Origin: an uncultured Monoglobus sp.
Lineage (GTDB): Bacteria > Bacillota > Clostridia > Monoglobales > Monoglobaceae
Assembly (NCBI GenBank): GCA_947630135.1
Contig: CANRGH010000020.1
Location: 1-41,579 of the forward strand
Direction of reading: 5' to 3'
DNA length: 41,579 nt
Shown here piece after piece: positions 7,993 through 15,459 of the stretch (within the stretch, counting starts at the first letter, position 1; each line of letters opens with the position of its first letter). A program made the translations under genes and the position numbers. Below the pieces are notes generated by a model. The model made no database searches and had not been told where the DNA came from. It saw only the letters and a list, made by a program, of their open reading frames with translations.

Positions 7993-8021
7993 ATTATATA
8001 ACAGTTTTTTTGCCGTGTCAA
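7993..8021 (-). promoter_or_regulatory. ilvD promoter
   Basis: Exact consensus TTGACA (8021-8016), 17 bp, TATAAT (7998-7993) on the minus strand. The -35 is only 15 bp from the -35 of the divergent patatin promoter. No T-box is seen in the very short leader. Confidence 0.85.
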
Positions 8022-8036
8022 TAGAGCATTATTATG

Positions 8037-8065
8037 TTGCAAAAACGCGCGCGATCGTGTATAAT
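8037..8065 (+). promoter_or_regulatory. Promoter of the patatin-HAD pair
   Basis: TTGCAA (8037-8042), 17 bp, TATAAT (8060-8065). Transcription would begin about 14 bp upstream of the coding start, after which GAGGTGG serves as ribosome-binding site. Confidence 0.8.
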
Positions 8066-8085
8066 ATAATCGAGGTGGTATAATT

Positions 8086-9120
8086 ATGAAAGAAATCGGA
8101 CTGGTCCTGCAGGGCGGCGGGGCGCGCGGCGCGTATCAGATCGGCGTGTGGCGGGCGCTCGACGAGTTCTGTGTGACCGAACACATAAACGGAGTTTCGG
8201 GCGCGTCGGTGGGCGCGCTGAACGGCGCGCTCTTCGCCTCGGGCGATTTTGAGACCGCAAAGCGGGTCTGGGAAAATATTTCACCCGATCAGGTTTTTAA
8301 GAAAAACTCGCGGCTGATCGTGAATATTATAAACTTTCTTGACAAATTTGAGAATATTCCGAAAACCGACGCGAAGAGCGCGATCTTTGGGGCGGCGCCC
8401 GCGGCGGCCTCGCTCGTCAAAAATCTGAGCATGCCCGACGAGCCCGAGGCGGGCGGGCTGCACGACCTGATACTCAACAACCTGAACTTCGAGGCGCTGC
8501 GGCGGTTCGCCGGGCCGGTCTACGCCATGTGCACGCCGCTCGACCCCGCGGAGTATCTGAAAACCGGGCCCGTGGCCTTTGATCTGACGCAAAAGACCAA
8601 CGCCGAGATCCTGAACATTCTGTTGGCGAGCTCGGCAATTCCGTTTCTGTTCGACGACGTGAGCATTGACGGCAAAAAGTACATAGACGGGGGAATAAAA
8701 TTTTTCGGCGACAATATTCCGGTCGAGCCGCTCTACGCCGACGGGTTCAGGCGGTTCATCACGGTCTATATAACGCTCAAGTCGAACGGGGCCGCGCGAG
8801 AGTTCGCGGACGCCGGAAACTTCCCCGACGCGGAGATCACAAACATCCTGCCCGGCGAGACGTCCGCGCGGCTTTTGGAAAAGCCCGCCTCGCTGGTGCT
8901 GTTTGAGAAGGACTACGCGCGGGCGCTGATCGAGTGCGGCTACTGCGACGCGGTGGCGCAGCTCTCGCCCCTGTGCGAGCAGGGCATGACCTCGGCGAGC
9001 TATCTCGCGGCATTCAAAGAGTGCCGCGCCGACAGAGACAGGTTTTTCAGAAAGCGCATCACAGCCGCCCTCGCCCCCGACGCCGCGAAAACGGTGCTGG
9101 AATATCTGCGGAAATCGTGA
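8086..9120 (+). CDS. Patatin-like phospholipase family protein
   Basis: A 344-residue cytosolic acyl hydrolase of the patatin family, which uses a Ser-Asp dyad on lipid esters. The oxyanion loop QGGGARGAY is at residues 9-17. The nucleophile elbow GASVGAL has Ser41. The catalytic Asp201 is in [11 protein letters not shown]. All three elements are intact. There is no signal peptide. The C-terminal part (after about residue 230) is less typical. It is followed after 18 bp by a HAD phosphatase with its own AAGGAG site, so the two are probably cotranscribed. Substrate is unknown; membrane lipid remodelling is a family-based guess. Confidence 0.9.
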   Translation: MKEIGLVLQGGGARGAYQIGVWRALDEFCVTEHINGVSGASVGALNGALFASGDFETAKRVWENISPDQVFKKNSRLIVNIINFLDKFENIPKTDAKSAIFGAAPAAASLVKNLSMPDEPEAGGLHDLILNNLNFEALRRFAGPVYAMCTPLDPAEYLKTGPVAFDLTQKTNAEILNILLASSAIPFLFDDVSIDGKKYIDGGIKFFGDNIPVEPLYADGFRRFITVYITLKSNGAAREFADAGNFPDAEITNILPGETSARLLEKPASLVLFEKDYARALIECGYCDAVAQLSPLCEQGMTSASYLAAFKECRADRDRFFRKRITAALAPDAAKTVLEYLRKS

Positions 9121-9138
9121 GATAAAAAGGAGAACAAT

Positions 9139-9798
9139 ATGAGCCAAAGAAAAATCAAGGGCGTACTGATCGACATGGACGGCACGCTGTTTAACACCGA
9201 GCTCACCTCGCTTTTCGCCTGGGGCGCCGCGGGGCGGGAGTTCGGCCTCAAAATAGACAAGGATTTTATGATGAGCTGCATCGGCCTGCCGACCGGCGTG
9301 ATAGAGAAGAATTTTTACGCGCGCTTCGGCGAAAAAACCGACTACAAAAAGCTGCGCGCCAGAAAGCTTGAGATCATGGAGGACATCGTGCGCCAAAGCG
9401 GGCCCGATCTCAAACCCGGCGCGCGGGAGCTGCTCGAGTATATAAGATCGGCGGGCACGAAGTGCGCGCTCGTGACCTCCACCACGCTCTCCCGCGCGAG
9501 ATTTAACCTTGAGGCGGGCGGTATACTCGAGTATTTTGACGATATAATAACCTGCGAGATGATAAAAAACGGCAAGCCCGATCCCGACCCGTATATCCTC
9601 GGCGCGGGACGGCTGGGGCTGACGCCGTTTGACTGCGCCGTGATCGAGGATTCGGAAAACGGAGTGATTTCGGCCGCCGCCTCTGGCGCCCTGACGATAC
9701 TGGTGCCCGACTTGGTTTTAAACGACCGCATAAAAGCCCTCGCCGACCACCGCTGCGAAACCCTGCTCGATGTGATCGGGCTTTTGAAAACACTGTAA
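9139..9798 (+). CDS. HAD-superfamily hydrolase (beta-phosphoglucomutase-like)
   Basis: A 219-residue subfamily IA HAD phosphatase/phosphomutase. Motif I is DMDGT (nucleophile Asp12, acid/base Asp14), motif II the TST of LVTST, motif III the Lys in NGKPDPDPY, and motif IV EDSENGV. The helical cap lies between motif I and about residue 85. Such enzymes act on small phosphorylated metabolites; the exact substrate cannot be read. Second gene after the patatin, 18 bp apart. There is no obvious terminator before the peptide module that follows. Confidence 0.9.
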   Translation: MSQRKIKGVLIDMDGTLFNTELTSLFAWGAAGREFGLKIDKDFMMSCIGLPTGVIEKNFYARFGEKTDYKKLRARKLEIMEDIVRQSGPDLKPGARELLEYIRSAGTKCALVTSTTLSRARFNLEAGGILEYFDDIITCEMIKNGKPDPDPYILGAGRLGLTPFDCAVIEDSENGVISAAASGALTILVPDLVLNDRIKALADHRCETLLDVIGLLKTL

Positions 9799-9831
9799 AA
9801 TATGTGAGTAAAGCTGTAACATATTTTTAAT

Positions 9832-9860
9832 TTGAATAATTCGATAAAATCTGTTAGAAT
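9832..9860 (+). promoter_or_regulatory. Candidate promoter of peptide module 2
   Basis: TTGAAT, 17 bp, TAGAAT. It is followed 30 bp on by the conserved leader word aaagtagagcggtaca (9891-9906) shared with module 3. Confidence 0.6.
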
Positions 9861-9906
9861 ATAAGCAGATGCTGTAAAATCAAAAACGGCAAAGTAGAGC
9901 GGTACA

Positions 9907-10070
9907 AACGTAGTGATTAGTGATTAGAAAATAGAGAATAGGAGCGCCCAAAGGGCGCAGGGCTCCCGCAAAACGCCAACGCAGTGCGTTTTGTGGGAAA
10001 AAGGAACAATCGCAGAGCGATGAGAAAAAATCGTCTGCGATTTTTTTGATAAGCGACGCGAATTGTGACG
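9907..10070. repeat. Palindromic repeat inserted in the leader of module 2
   Basis: About 160 bp that has no counterpart in modules 1 and 3. It separates the conserved leader from the peptide gene. It starts with a tagtgattagtgattag block, which recurs near 15169-15198 and 38770-38806, and holds hairpins around gcgcccaaagggcgc (9944-9958), aaaacgc...gcgtttt and atcgcaga...tctgcgat. No coding capacity is evident. It has replaced the Shine-Dalgarno region, so copy 2 of the peptide is probably poorly translated. Confidence 0.65.
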
Positions 10071-10076
10071 TGCATG

Positions 10077-10157
10077 ATGAAGCATGCGTTTAGGATACTT
10101 TTTATAGTATCTTTGATACATATTTTCTTTGCAATCTTCGCAAAGACAGCAATATAA
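10077..10157 (+). CDS. Small hydrophobic peptide, toxin-like (module copy 2, probably impaired)
   Basis: 26 residues: MKHAFRILF, a hydrophobic stretch, and the tail AKTAI. It aligns with copy 1 (MKHVLRILF...KAV) apart from about three extra residues in the middle. A second ATG lies immediately upstream at 10074. Unlike copies 1 and 3 it has no Shine-Dalgarno (only tgtgacgtgc), apparently because a repeat was inserted at 9907-10070. The 3' elements are kept: hairpin 10153-10189 over the stop codon, the ACCGC/GCGGT hairpin, and the antisense promoter 10268-10239. Leader GCGGTACA (9899-9906) still matches TGTACCGC (10210-10217). I regard it as a decaying module. Confidence 0.55.
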   Translation: MKHAFRILFIVSLIHIFFAIFAKTAI

Positions 10158-10232
10158 CCGCCCCACTCTCCTAAAATGTGACGGTTATATTTAACTAACT
10201 ATTTTAGGCTGTACCGCATAAGCGGTGCCGTT
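10145..10232 (-). ncRNA. Convergent antisense RNA of peptide module 2
   Basis: Predicted from the promoter at 10268-10239 to the hairpin TATAACCG/CGGTTATA (10153-10160 with 10182-10189). Compared with the GTAACCG/CGGTTAC pair of module 1, the closing G-C pair has become A-T on both sides, so pairing is preserved. The following tract attgctgtcttt is a poor terminator. Confidence 0.5.
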
Positions 10233-10238
10233 AATGTT

Positions 10239-10268
10239 ATTATAGCATTTGTTCCCCCTTTTTGTCAA
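10239..10268 (-). promoter_or_regulatory. Antisense promoter, module 2
   Basis: TTGACA (10268-10263), 18 bp, TATAAT (10244-10239) on the minus strand, 26 bp downstream of the XRE gene's end and pointing into the peptide module. Confidence 0.7.
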
Positions 10269-10293
10269 GGGGGAACTTTTTGTATTTATAAAA

Positions 10294-10605
10294 TTATTTA
10301 TTTTTATAAGCCAAAAAGGCGGCGTATGATTTCAGCGTCTCTTTATCTTCTGCCGAGAGGTTCGGGGGCAGCTTCAGATAATCCGCGCCCGGCTCAAACA
10401 TCTCGGTGTAGGGCGTGAGGCCGAGCAGATAATCGACCGACACGCCGAAATATTTTGCCGCCGCGATTTTTATCACATCGGGCGGCTCGCTTTTGTCGCG
10501 CTCGTAAGATGAGATCGAATGTTTGTTAATCCGCAGTATCTCCGCCAGCTGATCCTGCGTCAGTCCCGCGTCCTTCCGAAGTTCCGAAAGCCTCTCGCCT
10601 ATCAT
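10294..10605 (-). CDS. XRE-family helix-turn-helix transcriptional regulator
   Basis: A 103-residue protein with a Cro/C1-type helix-turn-helix at residues 4-58: ERLSELRKDAGLTQDQLAEIL, then the recognition helix NKHSISSYERDKSEPPDVIKIAAAKYFGVSVDYLLG. The short C-terminal tail has no further domain. Start at ATG 10605 after a weak GGGAG. It is divergent from the structured RNA at 10794. An inverted repeat TTGATATT (10725-10732)/AATATCAA (10764-10771) overlaps the RNA promoter and is a possible operator, although nothing shows this protein binds it. Target unknown. Confidence 0.9.
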   Translation of the reverse strand: MIGERLSELRKDAGLTQDQLAEILRINKHSISSYERDKSEPPDVIKIAAAKYFGVSVDYLLGLTPYTEMFEPGADYLKLPPNLSAEDKETLKSYAAFLAYKNK

Positions 10606-10724
10606 ATCATCACGCTCCCGATATTATTATGAGATAATTATAGAATATAAATCTATTTTTTAATAAATTATTGACAAATTAGTCATTTTGCTATAAAATA
10701 GTAGAATAATATTCGATTTTACAC

Positions 10725-10787
10725 TTGATATTACGATTATTATTCAATAAAAATATTATTTACAATATCAAGCGGTTGTGGTATAAT
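10725..10787 (+). promoter_or_regulatory. Promoter of the structured RNA, with overlapping inverted repeat
   Basis: TTTACA (10759-10764), 17 bp, TATAAT (10782-10787) would start RNA near 10794, exactly where the long stem begins. TTGATATT at 10725-10732 and its complement AATATCAA at 10764-10771 flank and overlap the -35 region and look like an operator. Confidence 0.7.
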
Positions 10788-10793
10788 AAACTC

Positions 10794-10957
10794 ACCACAC
10801 AAATTGAATAATATGGTTTTAACAATATACGCATTTTTACATGTTAAAAATGCGGCTCTGTTTCGCGTATTGTTGTTAAAACCGGCGAAATCAATTTGTG
10901 TGGTAGCAATTGGAGCAAAGCATTTTTAGTGCGGCGCCCCGTTGCGCCGCACTTTTT
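10794..10957 (+). ncRNA. Rod-shaped structured RNA or leader ahead of the BspA-like gene
   Basis: About 164 nt, bounded by a promoter and a terminator. The outer stem CCACACAAATTGA (10795-10807) pairs perfectly with TCAATTTGTGTGG (10891-10903). A symmetric 7x7 internal loop (10808-10814 and 10884-10890) leads to an 18-bp middle stem, GGTTTTAAC-AAT-ATACGC with GCGTAT-GTT-GTTAAAACC, with one bulge. The tip contains GCATTTTTA/TAAAAATGC. No T-box, M-box or other riboswitch motif I know is present. The long rod with a central loop recalls 6S RNA, but sequence does not prove this. No separate promoter is evident before the next gene, so the RNA could instead be an attenuator leader. Confidence 0.6.
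10929..10957 (+). terminator. Intrinsic terminator of the structured RNA
   Basis: Nine-base-pair GC stem GTGCGGCGC/GCGCCGCAC with a 6-nt loop, followed by TTTTT. It sits 47 bp before the BspA-like start, so expression of that gene would need readthrough or an unseen promoter. Confidence 0.85.
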
Positions 10958-11004
10958 AGTTGGAAAAATTTTTAAAATAATTTAACCGGGAGGTAACAAG
11001 TATC

Positions 11005-14000
11005 ATGAAAAAGAAATTGGGAGCTTTATTATTTATTTTTGTATCTTTGTTAATTATTCCCCTATTGGCAAATGCTGCCGAAATAATTGACAGCGGCGCT
11101 TGCGGCGCTGAGGGAGACAACGTGACATGGACACTCGACACTGAAGGAACCCTAACAATAAGCGGCACGGGAGAGATGAATAATTATGGAGGTATTAACG
11201 GCGATTTGACTCCGTGGTATGACAATACGGAAAACATTACAAAGGTTGTCATAGAAGACGGCGTGACGAACATTGGTGAAGAGGCATTTCTTTTTTGCTC
11301 TAACTTACGGCGCGCGGAGCTGCCCGAAAGTGTGACGTACATCGGTAACAGTGCGTTTTCAGCCTGTAAAAACTTAACAGACATAAATATACCAAGAGGC
11401 GTGGCAAGCATTGGCGAATTTGTGTTTGATGGGTGCGGCAGCTTACAAAGCATAAACATTCCGGAAAGTATTACAAGCATTGGAACGGGAGCTTTTAACG
11501 GATGCAAACGCTTAATAGAAATAAAGATACCACGCAGCGTGACAAGTATTGGCGAATTTGCGTTTGGCAGTTGTGGACATCTTGATATATCAGTAGATGT
11601 GGATAATCCGAATTATAGCAGCGTTGGCGGTGTTTTATTTAATAAAGATAAAACAAAACTCTTAGGATATGCTAGAGATAAAATACAATCCGAATACACA
11701 GTGCCGGACGGTGTAGAGAGCATCGGCATGGACGCGTTTTACGGCTGTTCATTCTTAACAATAACCATACCGAAAGGCGTGAATAACATTGAGCGGGCGT
11801 TTTCGTATTGTAAATATTTAAATATAACGGTAGACGCGGATAATCCGAATTACAGCAGTGTTGACGGCGTATTGTTCAACAAAGATAAGACCGAATTAAT
11901 TGCATACGCTAAGGATGGAATACAATACACAGTGCCGGACAGCGTGACGAACATCTGTGCGGACGCGTTTGCCTATTGTGAGAATTTAAAGAATATAATT
12001 ATGAAAAACAGTGTGACAAACATTGGCGATCACGCGTTTTACTATTGCACCGCTTTAACAAACATAGTTATACCGAACAGTGTGATGAGCATTGGCGATT
12101 CTGCGTTTTACTATTGTACCGATTTAATAAGTATAACTATACCAAAAAGTATAACAAGTATTGGTGATGGCGCATTTAACTACTGCGCCGACTTGACTGA
12201 TATATACTACAGCGGAAGCGAAGAAGATTGGAAAAAAATTAACATAGAATCAGGCAACGAATCATTAACCAATGCCTCTATGCATTATAATACGGCTGAT
12301 AATATAGTTGACAGGGGCAATTGCGGCGCCAACCTTACATGGATACTTGAGAACAATGGCACGCTGACAATAAGCGGCTCCGGGAAGATGAATGATTATG
12401 AAGGCATTAACGGTGATATGGCGCCGTGGTATTACGAGCGAGAAAGCGTTACAAAGGTTATTGTTGAAGGCGGCGTGACGAGCATTGGAGAATACGCATT
12501 TTATGAATGCACCGAATTACAGGAAACAGTCTTTACCGATGGCATAATGAGTATTGGACGGGAAGCCTTTGGAGAATGTACCAACTTATCAAGAGTCACT
12601 ATACCCGAAAGCGTAACAAGTATTAATTGGAGCGCGTTTGAAGGATGTACCAACTTATTAAGAGTCACTATACCCAAAAACGTAACAAATATTGACTTTG
12701 GCGCGTTTGCCGGCTGCGGAAACTTAGACATAACGGTAGACGCGAACAACCCAAATTACAGCAGCGCGAATGGCGTATTGTTTAACAAAGATAAGACCGA
12801 ATTAATTGCATACGCTAAAGACAAAAAACAACCCCAATACACGGTGCCGGACAGCGTGATGAGCATCGGCAATCGTGCGTTTAATTGGTGTACCGGTTTA
12901 ACAAGCGTAATTATACCAAACAGCGTGACAAGCATTGGCAATTCTGCATTTGAGTACTGTACCGGTTTATCGGAGATAATCATTCCTGACGGAGTGACAA
13001 TCCTCAACGGATATATATTTTCCAACTGCACTCGTTTAACAAGCATAACCATCCCCGACAGTGTGACAAGCATTGACTATTACGCGTTTAGTAATTGCAG
13101 CAACTTAGTGAACATAAATATATCCGATAATGTATCAGCAATTGGAAGTGGAGTATTCGATGGGTGCGGAAATCTAAATATAACGGTAGGGACGAACAAC
13201 CCTTATTACAGCAGTATTGACGGTGTATTGTTTAACAAAGATAAGACTATACTTTTAAGATATGCGAAAGACAAAATACAGCATGAATACTCAGTGCCAA
13301 CCGGCGTGACGAGCATCGGCGATCATGCGTTTGATTGGTGTACCGGTTTAACAAGTGTAATTATACCAAACAGTGTGACAAGCATTGGCGAAATTGCTTT
13401 TAGGTCTTGTGAAAGTCTTGCCGACATATACTATGGCGGCAGCAAGACGGAATGGCAAAACGCAATTGGAGAGGGTGACAGGTTTTTAACCGATGTGGTC
13501 ATTCACTACAATTCGGATGGAATTTCTCCCGATAGAGGCGAATGCGGAGCCGACGGCAACAATTTAATATGGACGCTCGACCGCGAAGGTACACTTATAA
13601 TCAGCGGCACGGGAGATATGAAAGACTTTGGATACGACAATTATCCATCATGGTATGATCTAAAAAAAAGAATTAAAAAAGTTATCATAGAAGCCGGGGT
13701 GACAAGCATAGGCGATGATGCGTTTGATTATTGCGGCAACTTAACAAGCGTAAATATCTCGTCCGGTGTGACAAGCATAGGCTATGATGCATTTGCGGAT
13801 TGCAGAAATTTAACAAGCATAAATATACCGGACAGTGTGACAAACATTAACAGTTGTGCATTTTCCACATGCGGCAGTCTTAATATAGAAGTATCTCCAC
13901 AGAATAACACTTATTCATCAATTGACGGAGTGTTGTTCAATAAAGACCAAACACAAATTTTGGCATACTCTAAAGATACAATTCAGACGGCTTATACTAT

Positions 14001-14958
14001 ACCCGATAGCGTGACGAGTATCGGCAATTCTGCGTTTTCCCATTGTGGCAGCTTAACAAACATAAATATTCCCGACAGTGTGACAAACATCGGGGGAAAT
14101 GCGTTTAGATATTGCAGCAGTTTAGCGAACATAAATATACCAGACAGCGTGACAAGCATCGGTGATGATGCGTTTCTATACACAAAGTACTATGATATTG
14201 CCGATAATTGGTCGGAAGGTGTGCTATACATCGGAAATTATCTTATATGTACAACTTGGAAGCAAATAAGCGGTATATATAATATAAAAAACGGAACAAA
14301 ATGCATCGCTGATGGTGCTTTCTCGTTTTGCGAAGGTTTAACATGTGTAACGATCCCGGACAGTGTGACAAGCATTGGCAATTCGGCATTTTACAATTGC
14401 AGTGGGCTAACAAGTATAATTATTCCAAACAGTGTAAAAAACATCAGCGATTATGCGTTTGACCGATGCAGCAGCTTAATAAACGCAACAATACCGAGCA
14501 GTGTGATAAGCATCGGCGATTATGCATTTGATTTTTGTGACTATTTAAAAGATATATATTACTCGGGCAACAAAGAACAATGGAATAATATTGTTATAGG
14601 GGAAAACAATGATTGTCTGACCGGCGCAGAAATACATTTTAATGAAATATATTTTAGTAACGGTAAAATTGAGGGTTTGGTTGATTTTGATTTAAACAAA
14701 AACACAATTGGTGTCAACACAAGTCTTGATAATTTGGCGGTCGAGGAAAAGGAAAAATCCGAGGTGTTTGTGGTACTGTACGATGAAAATGACGCGGTGA
14801 TCGATTCATATAACGCGGTGTATGACGGCACGGGAATAAGCGGTGCGCTGAAAAATGACGCGAAAGCCGATCATATTAAGGTCTTTGTATGGAACAAAGA
14901 CGGAAGTCTTGAACCGATTATGGAGACACCGGAATATATAAGTCTTGACAAAAAGTGA
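11005..14958 (+). CDS. BspA-like leucine-rich-repeat secreted protein
   Basis: 1317 residues with a signal peptide ending at LLANAA and a start after GGGAGGTAAC. Three similar blocks each open with a D-x-G-x-C-G-A ... W-T-L-D-x-E-G-T-L-x-I-S-G-T-G segment (near residues 29, 433 and 840). Each continues with many LRR_5 repeats of about 23 residues (IPDSVTSIGNSAFxxCxxL). Irregular NPNYSSVDGVLFNKDKT inserts and a YYSG..EEW cap also occur. A C-terminal beta-type domain starts near residue 1213. This class of protein is secreted and often involved in adhesion. No SLH, LPXTG or membrane anchor is seen, so attachment is unclear. Base composition is much more AT-rich than in the flanking genes, and the repeats are very similar at DNA level, consistent with transfer and internal duplication. 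Confidence 0.92.
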   Translation: MKKKLGALLFIFVSLLIIPLLANAAEIIDSGACGAEGDNVTWTLDTEGTLTISGTGEMNNYGGINGDLTPWYDNTENITKVVIEDGVTNIGEEAFLFCSNLRRAELPESVTYIGNSAFSACKNLTDINIPRGVASIGEFVFDGCGSLQSINIPESITSIGTGAFNGCKRLIEIKIPRSVTSIGEFAFGSCGHLDISVDVDNPNYSSVGGVLFNKDKTKLLGYARDKIQSEYTVPDGVESIGMDAFYGCSFLTITIPKGVNNIERAFSYCKYLNITVDADNPNYSSVDGVLFNKDKTELIAYAKDGIQYTVPDSVTNICADAFAYCENLKNIIMKNSVTNIGDHAFYYCTALTNIVIPNSVMSIGDSAFYYCTDLISITIPKSITSIGDGAFNYCADLTDIYYSGSEEDWKKINIESGNESLTNASMHYNTADNIVDRGNCGANLTWILENNGTLTISGSGKMNDYEGINGDMAPWYYERESVTKVIVEGGVTSIGEYAFYECTELQETVFTDGIMSIGREAFGECTNLSRVTIPESVTSINWSAFEGCTNLLRVTIPKNVTNIDFGAFAGCGNLDITVDANNPNYSSANGVLFNKDKTELIAYAKDKKQPQYTVPDSVMSIGNRAFNWCTGLTSVIIPNSVTSIGNSAFEYCTGLSEIIIPDGVTILNGYIFSNCTRLTSITIPDSVTSIDYYAFSNCSNLVNINISDNVSAIGSGVFDGCGNLNITVGTNNPYYSSIDGVLFNKDKTILLRYAKDKIQHEYSVPTGVTSIGDHAFDWCTGLTSVIIPNSVTSIGEIAFRSCESLADIYYGGSKTEWQNAIGEGDRFLTDVVIHYNSDGISPDRGECGADGNNLIWTLDREGTLIISGTGDMKDFGYDNYPSWYDLKKRIKKVIIEAGVTSIGDDAFDYCGNLTSVNISSGVTSIGYDAFADCRNLTSINIPDSVTNINSCAFSTCGSLNIEVSPQNNTYSSIDGVLFNKDQTQILAYSKDTIQTAYTIPDSVTSIGNSAFSHCGSLTNINIPDSVTNIGGNAFRYCSSLANINIPDSVTSIGDDAFLYTKYYDIADNWSEGVLYIGNYLICTTWKQISGIYNIKNGTKCIADGAFSFCEGLTCVTIPDSVTSIGNSAFYNCSGLTSIIIPNSVKNISDYAFDRCSSLINATIPSSVISIGDYAFDFCDYLKDIYYSGNKEQWNNIVIGENNDCLTGAEIHFNEIYFSNGKIEGLVDFDLNKNTIGVNTSLDNLAVEEKEKSEVFVVLYDENDAVIDSYNAVYDGTGISGALKNDAKADHIKVFVWNKDGSLEPIMETPEYISLDKK

Positions 14959-14976
14959 TTCTTTCCGATCGAATTA

Positions 14977-15360
14977 CTAGTTGCTAATCGCTACGCTGAC
15001 CCCTCTCCGTCTTTCCGCCTGCGGCGGAAATCCACCTCTCCCTCCCCGGAGGGCGAGGCAGACGGGCGGATATTATCCGCCCCTACAGGCAGCGATAATA
15101 TATCGTATCGCCATAACGGCACAAATTACGCCAAACGCCGTAGGGGCGGACGACCCCGGCCGCCCGTGCTAATTGCTATTCTCTAATCACTATGTTGGTA
15201 GTGCGGCCTGCCCACAAGCTGCCGCAGGCCGGATGTGGGCATCCGGCCCTACAGTATTTTTGGGGCGAGGCAGGCGGGCGGATAATATCCGCCCCTACGG
15301 GACGTCGAGGGCGCCGTCCCCCCCTACGGATTTGGGGACGAGGCAGGTGGGGCTTCGCCC
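14977..15360. repeat. Cluster of dispersed palindromic intergenic repeats
   Basis: This gene-free stretch is built of short hairpin modules. It holds two copies of the 19-bp GGGCGGAT...ATCCGCCC palindrome (15064-15082, 15276-15294), a GGCCGGATG/CATCCGGCC hairpin at 15227-15248, a taatcac/tattc block related to 9911-9942 (15169-15198), and a gggacgtcgagggcg module near 15299 shared with 3481 and 41230. Modules are joined by CCCTAC or GTAGGG ends. No gene is seen. Confidence 0.8.
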
Positions 15361-15382
15361 CGATTTTGATTAAAATTTCCGC

Positions 15383-15433
15383 TTGACGGTTAGGGAACAA
15401 TTTGATATAATTATATTGATAAAGTTCCCTAAC
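15383..15433 (+). promoter_or_regulatory. fic promoter flanked by a perfect 10-bp inverted repeat
   Basis: TTGACG (15383-15388), 17 bp, TATAAT (15406-15411). GTTAGGGAAC (15389-15398) lies in the spacer and its exact complement GTTCCCTAAC at 15424-15433 lies just past the predicted start point. The arms bracket the -10 and are 35 bp apart centre to centre, on nearly the same helix face if looped. Only one arm would be transcribed, so this is an operator-like DNA site rather than an RNA hairpin. Confidence 0.75.
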
Positions 15434-15459
15434 TATGCTAAAAATGAGGCGGTGGAAAC

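Noticed and set aside
7956..8042. N-terminal extension of ilvD to 8042
   Set aside because: The extension has no Shine-Dalgarno, covers the consensus promoter at 7993-8021, and is absent from the usual family N-terminus.
8281..9396. 371-codon minus-strand frame across the patatin and HAD genes
   Set aside because: Overlaps two genes with intact catalytic motifs on the other strand and has no start signal of its own.
9908..10071. ACGT at both ends of the insertion in module 2 as a target-site duplication
   Set aside because: Other copies of the repeat also carry cgtagtgattag, so the left ACGT may belong to the element itself.
10794..10957. T-box leader
   Set aside because: No T-box sequence (TGG-N-ACC) or specifier-loop features are seen, and the downstream gene is a surface protein, not amino-acid related.
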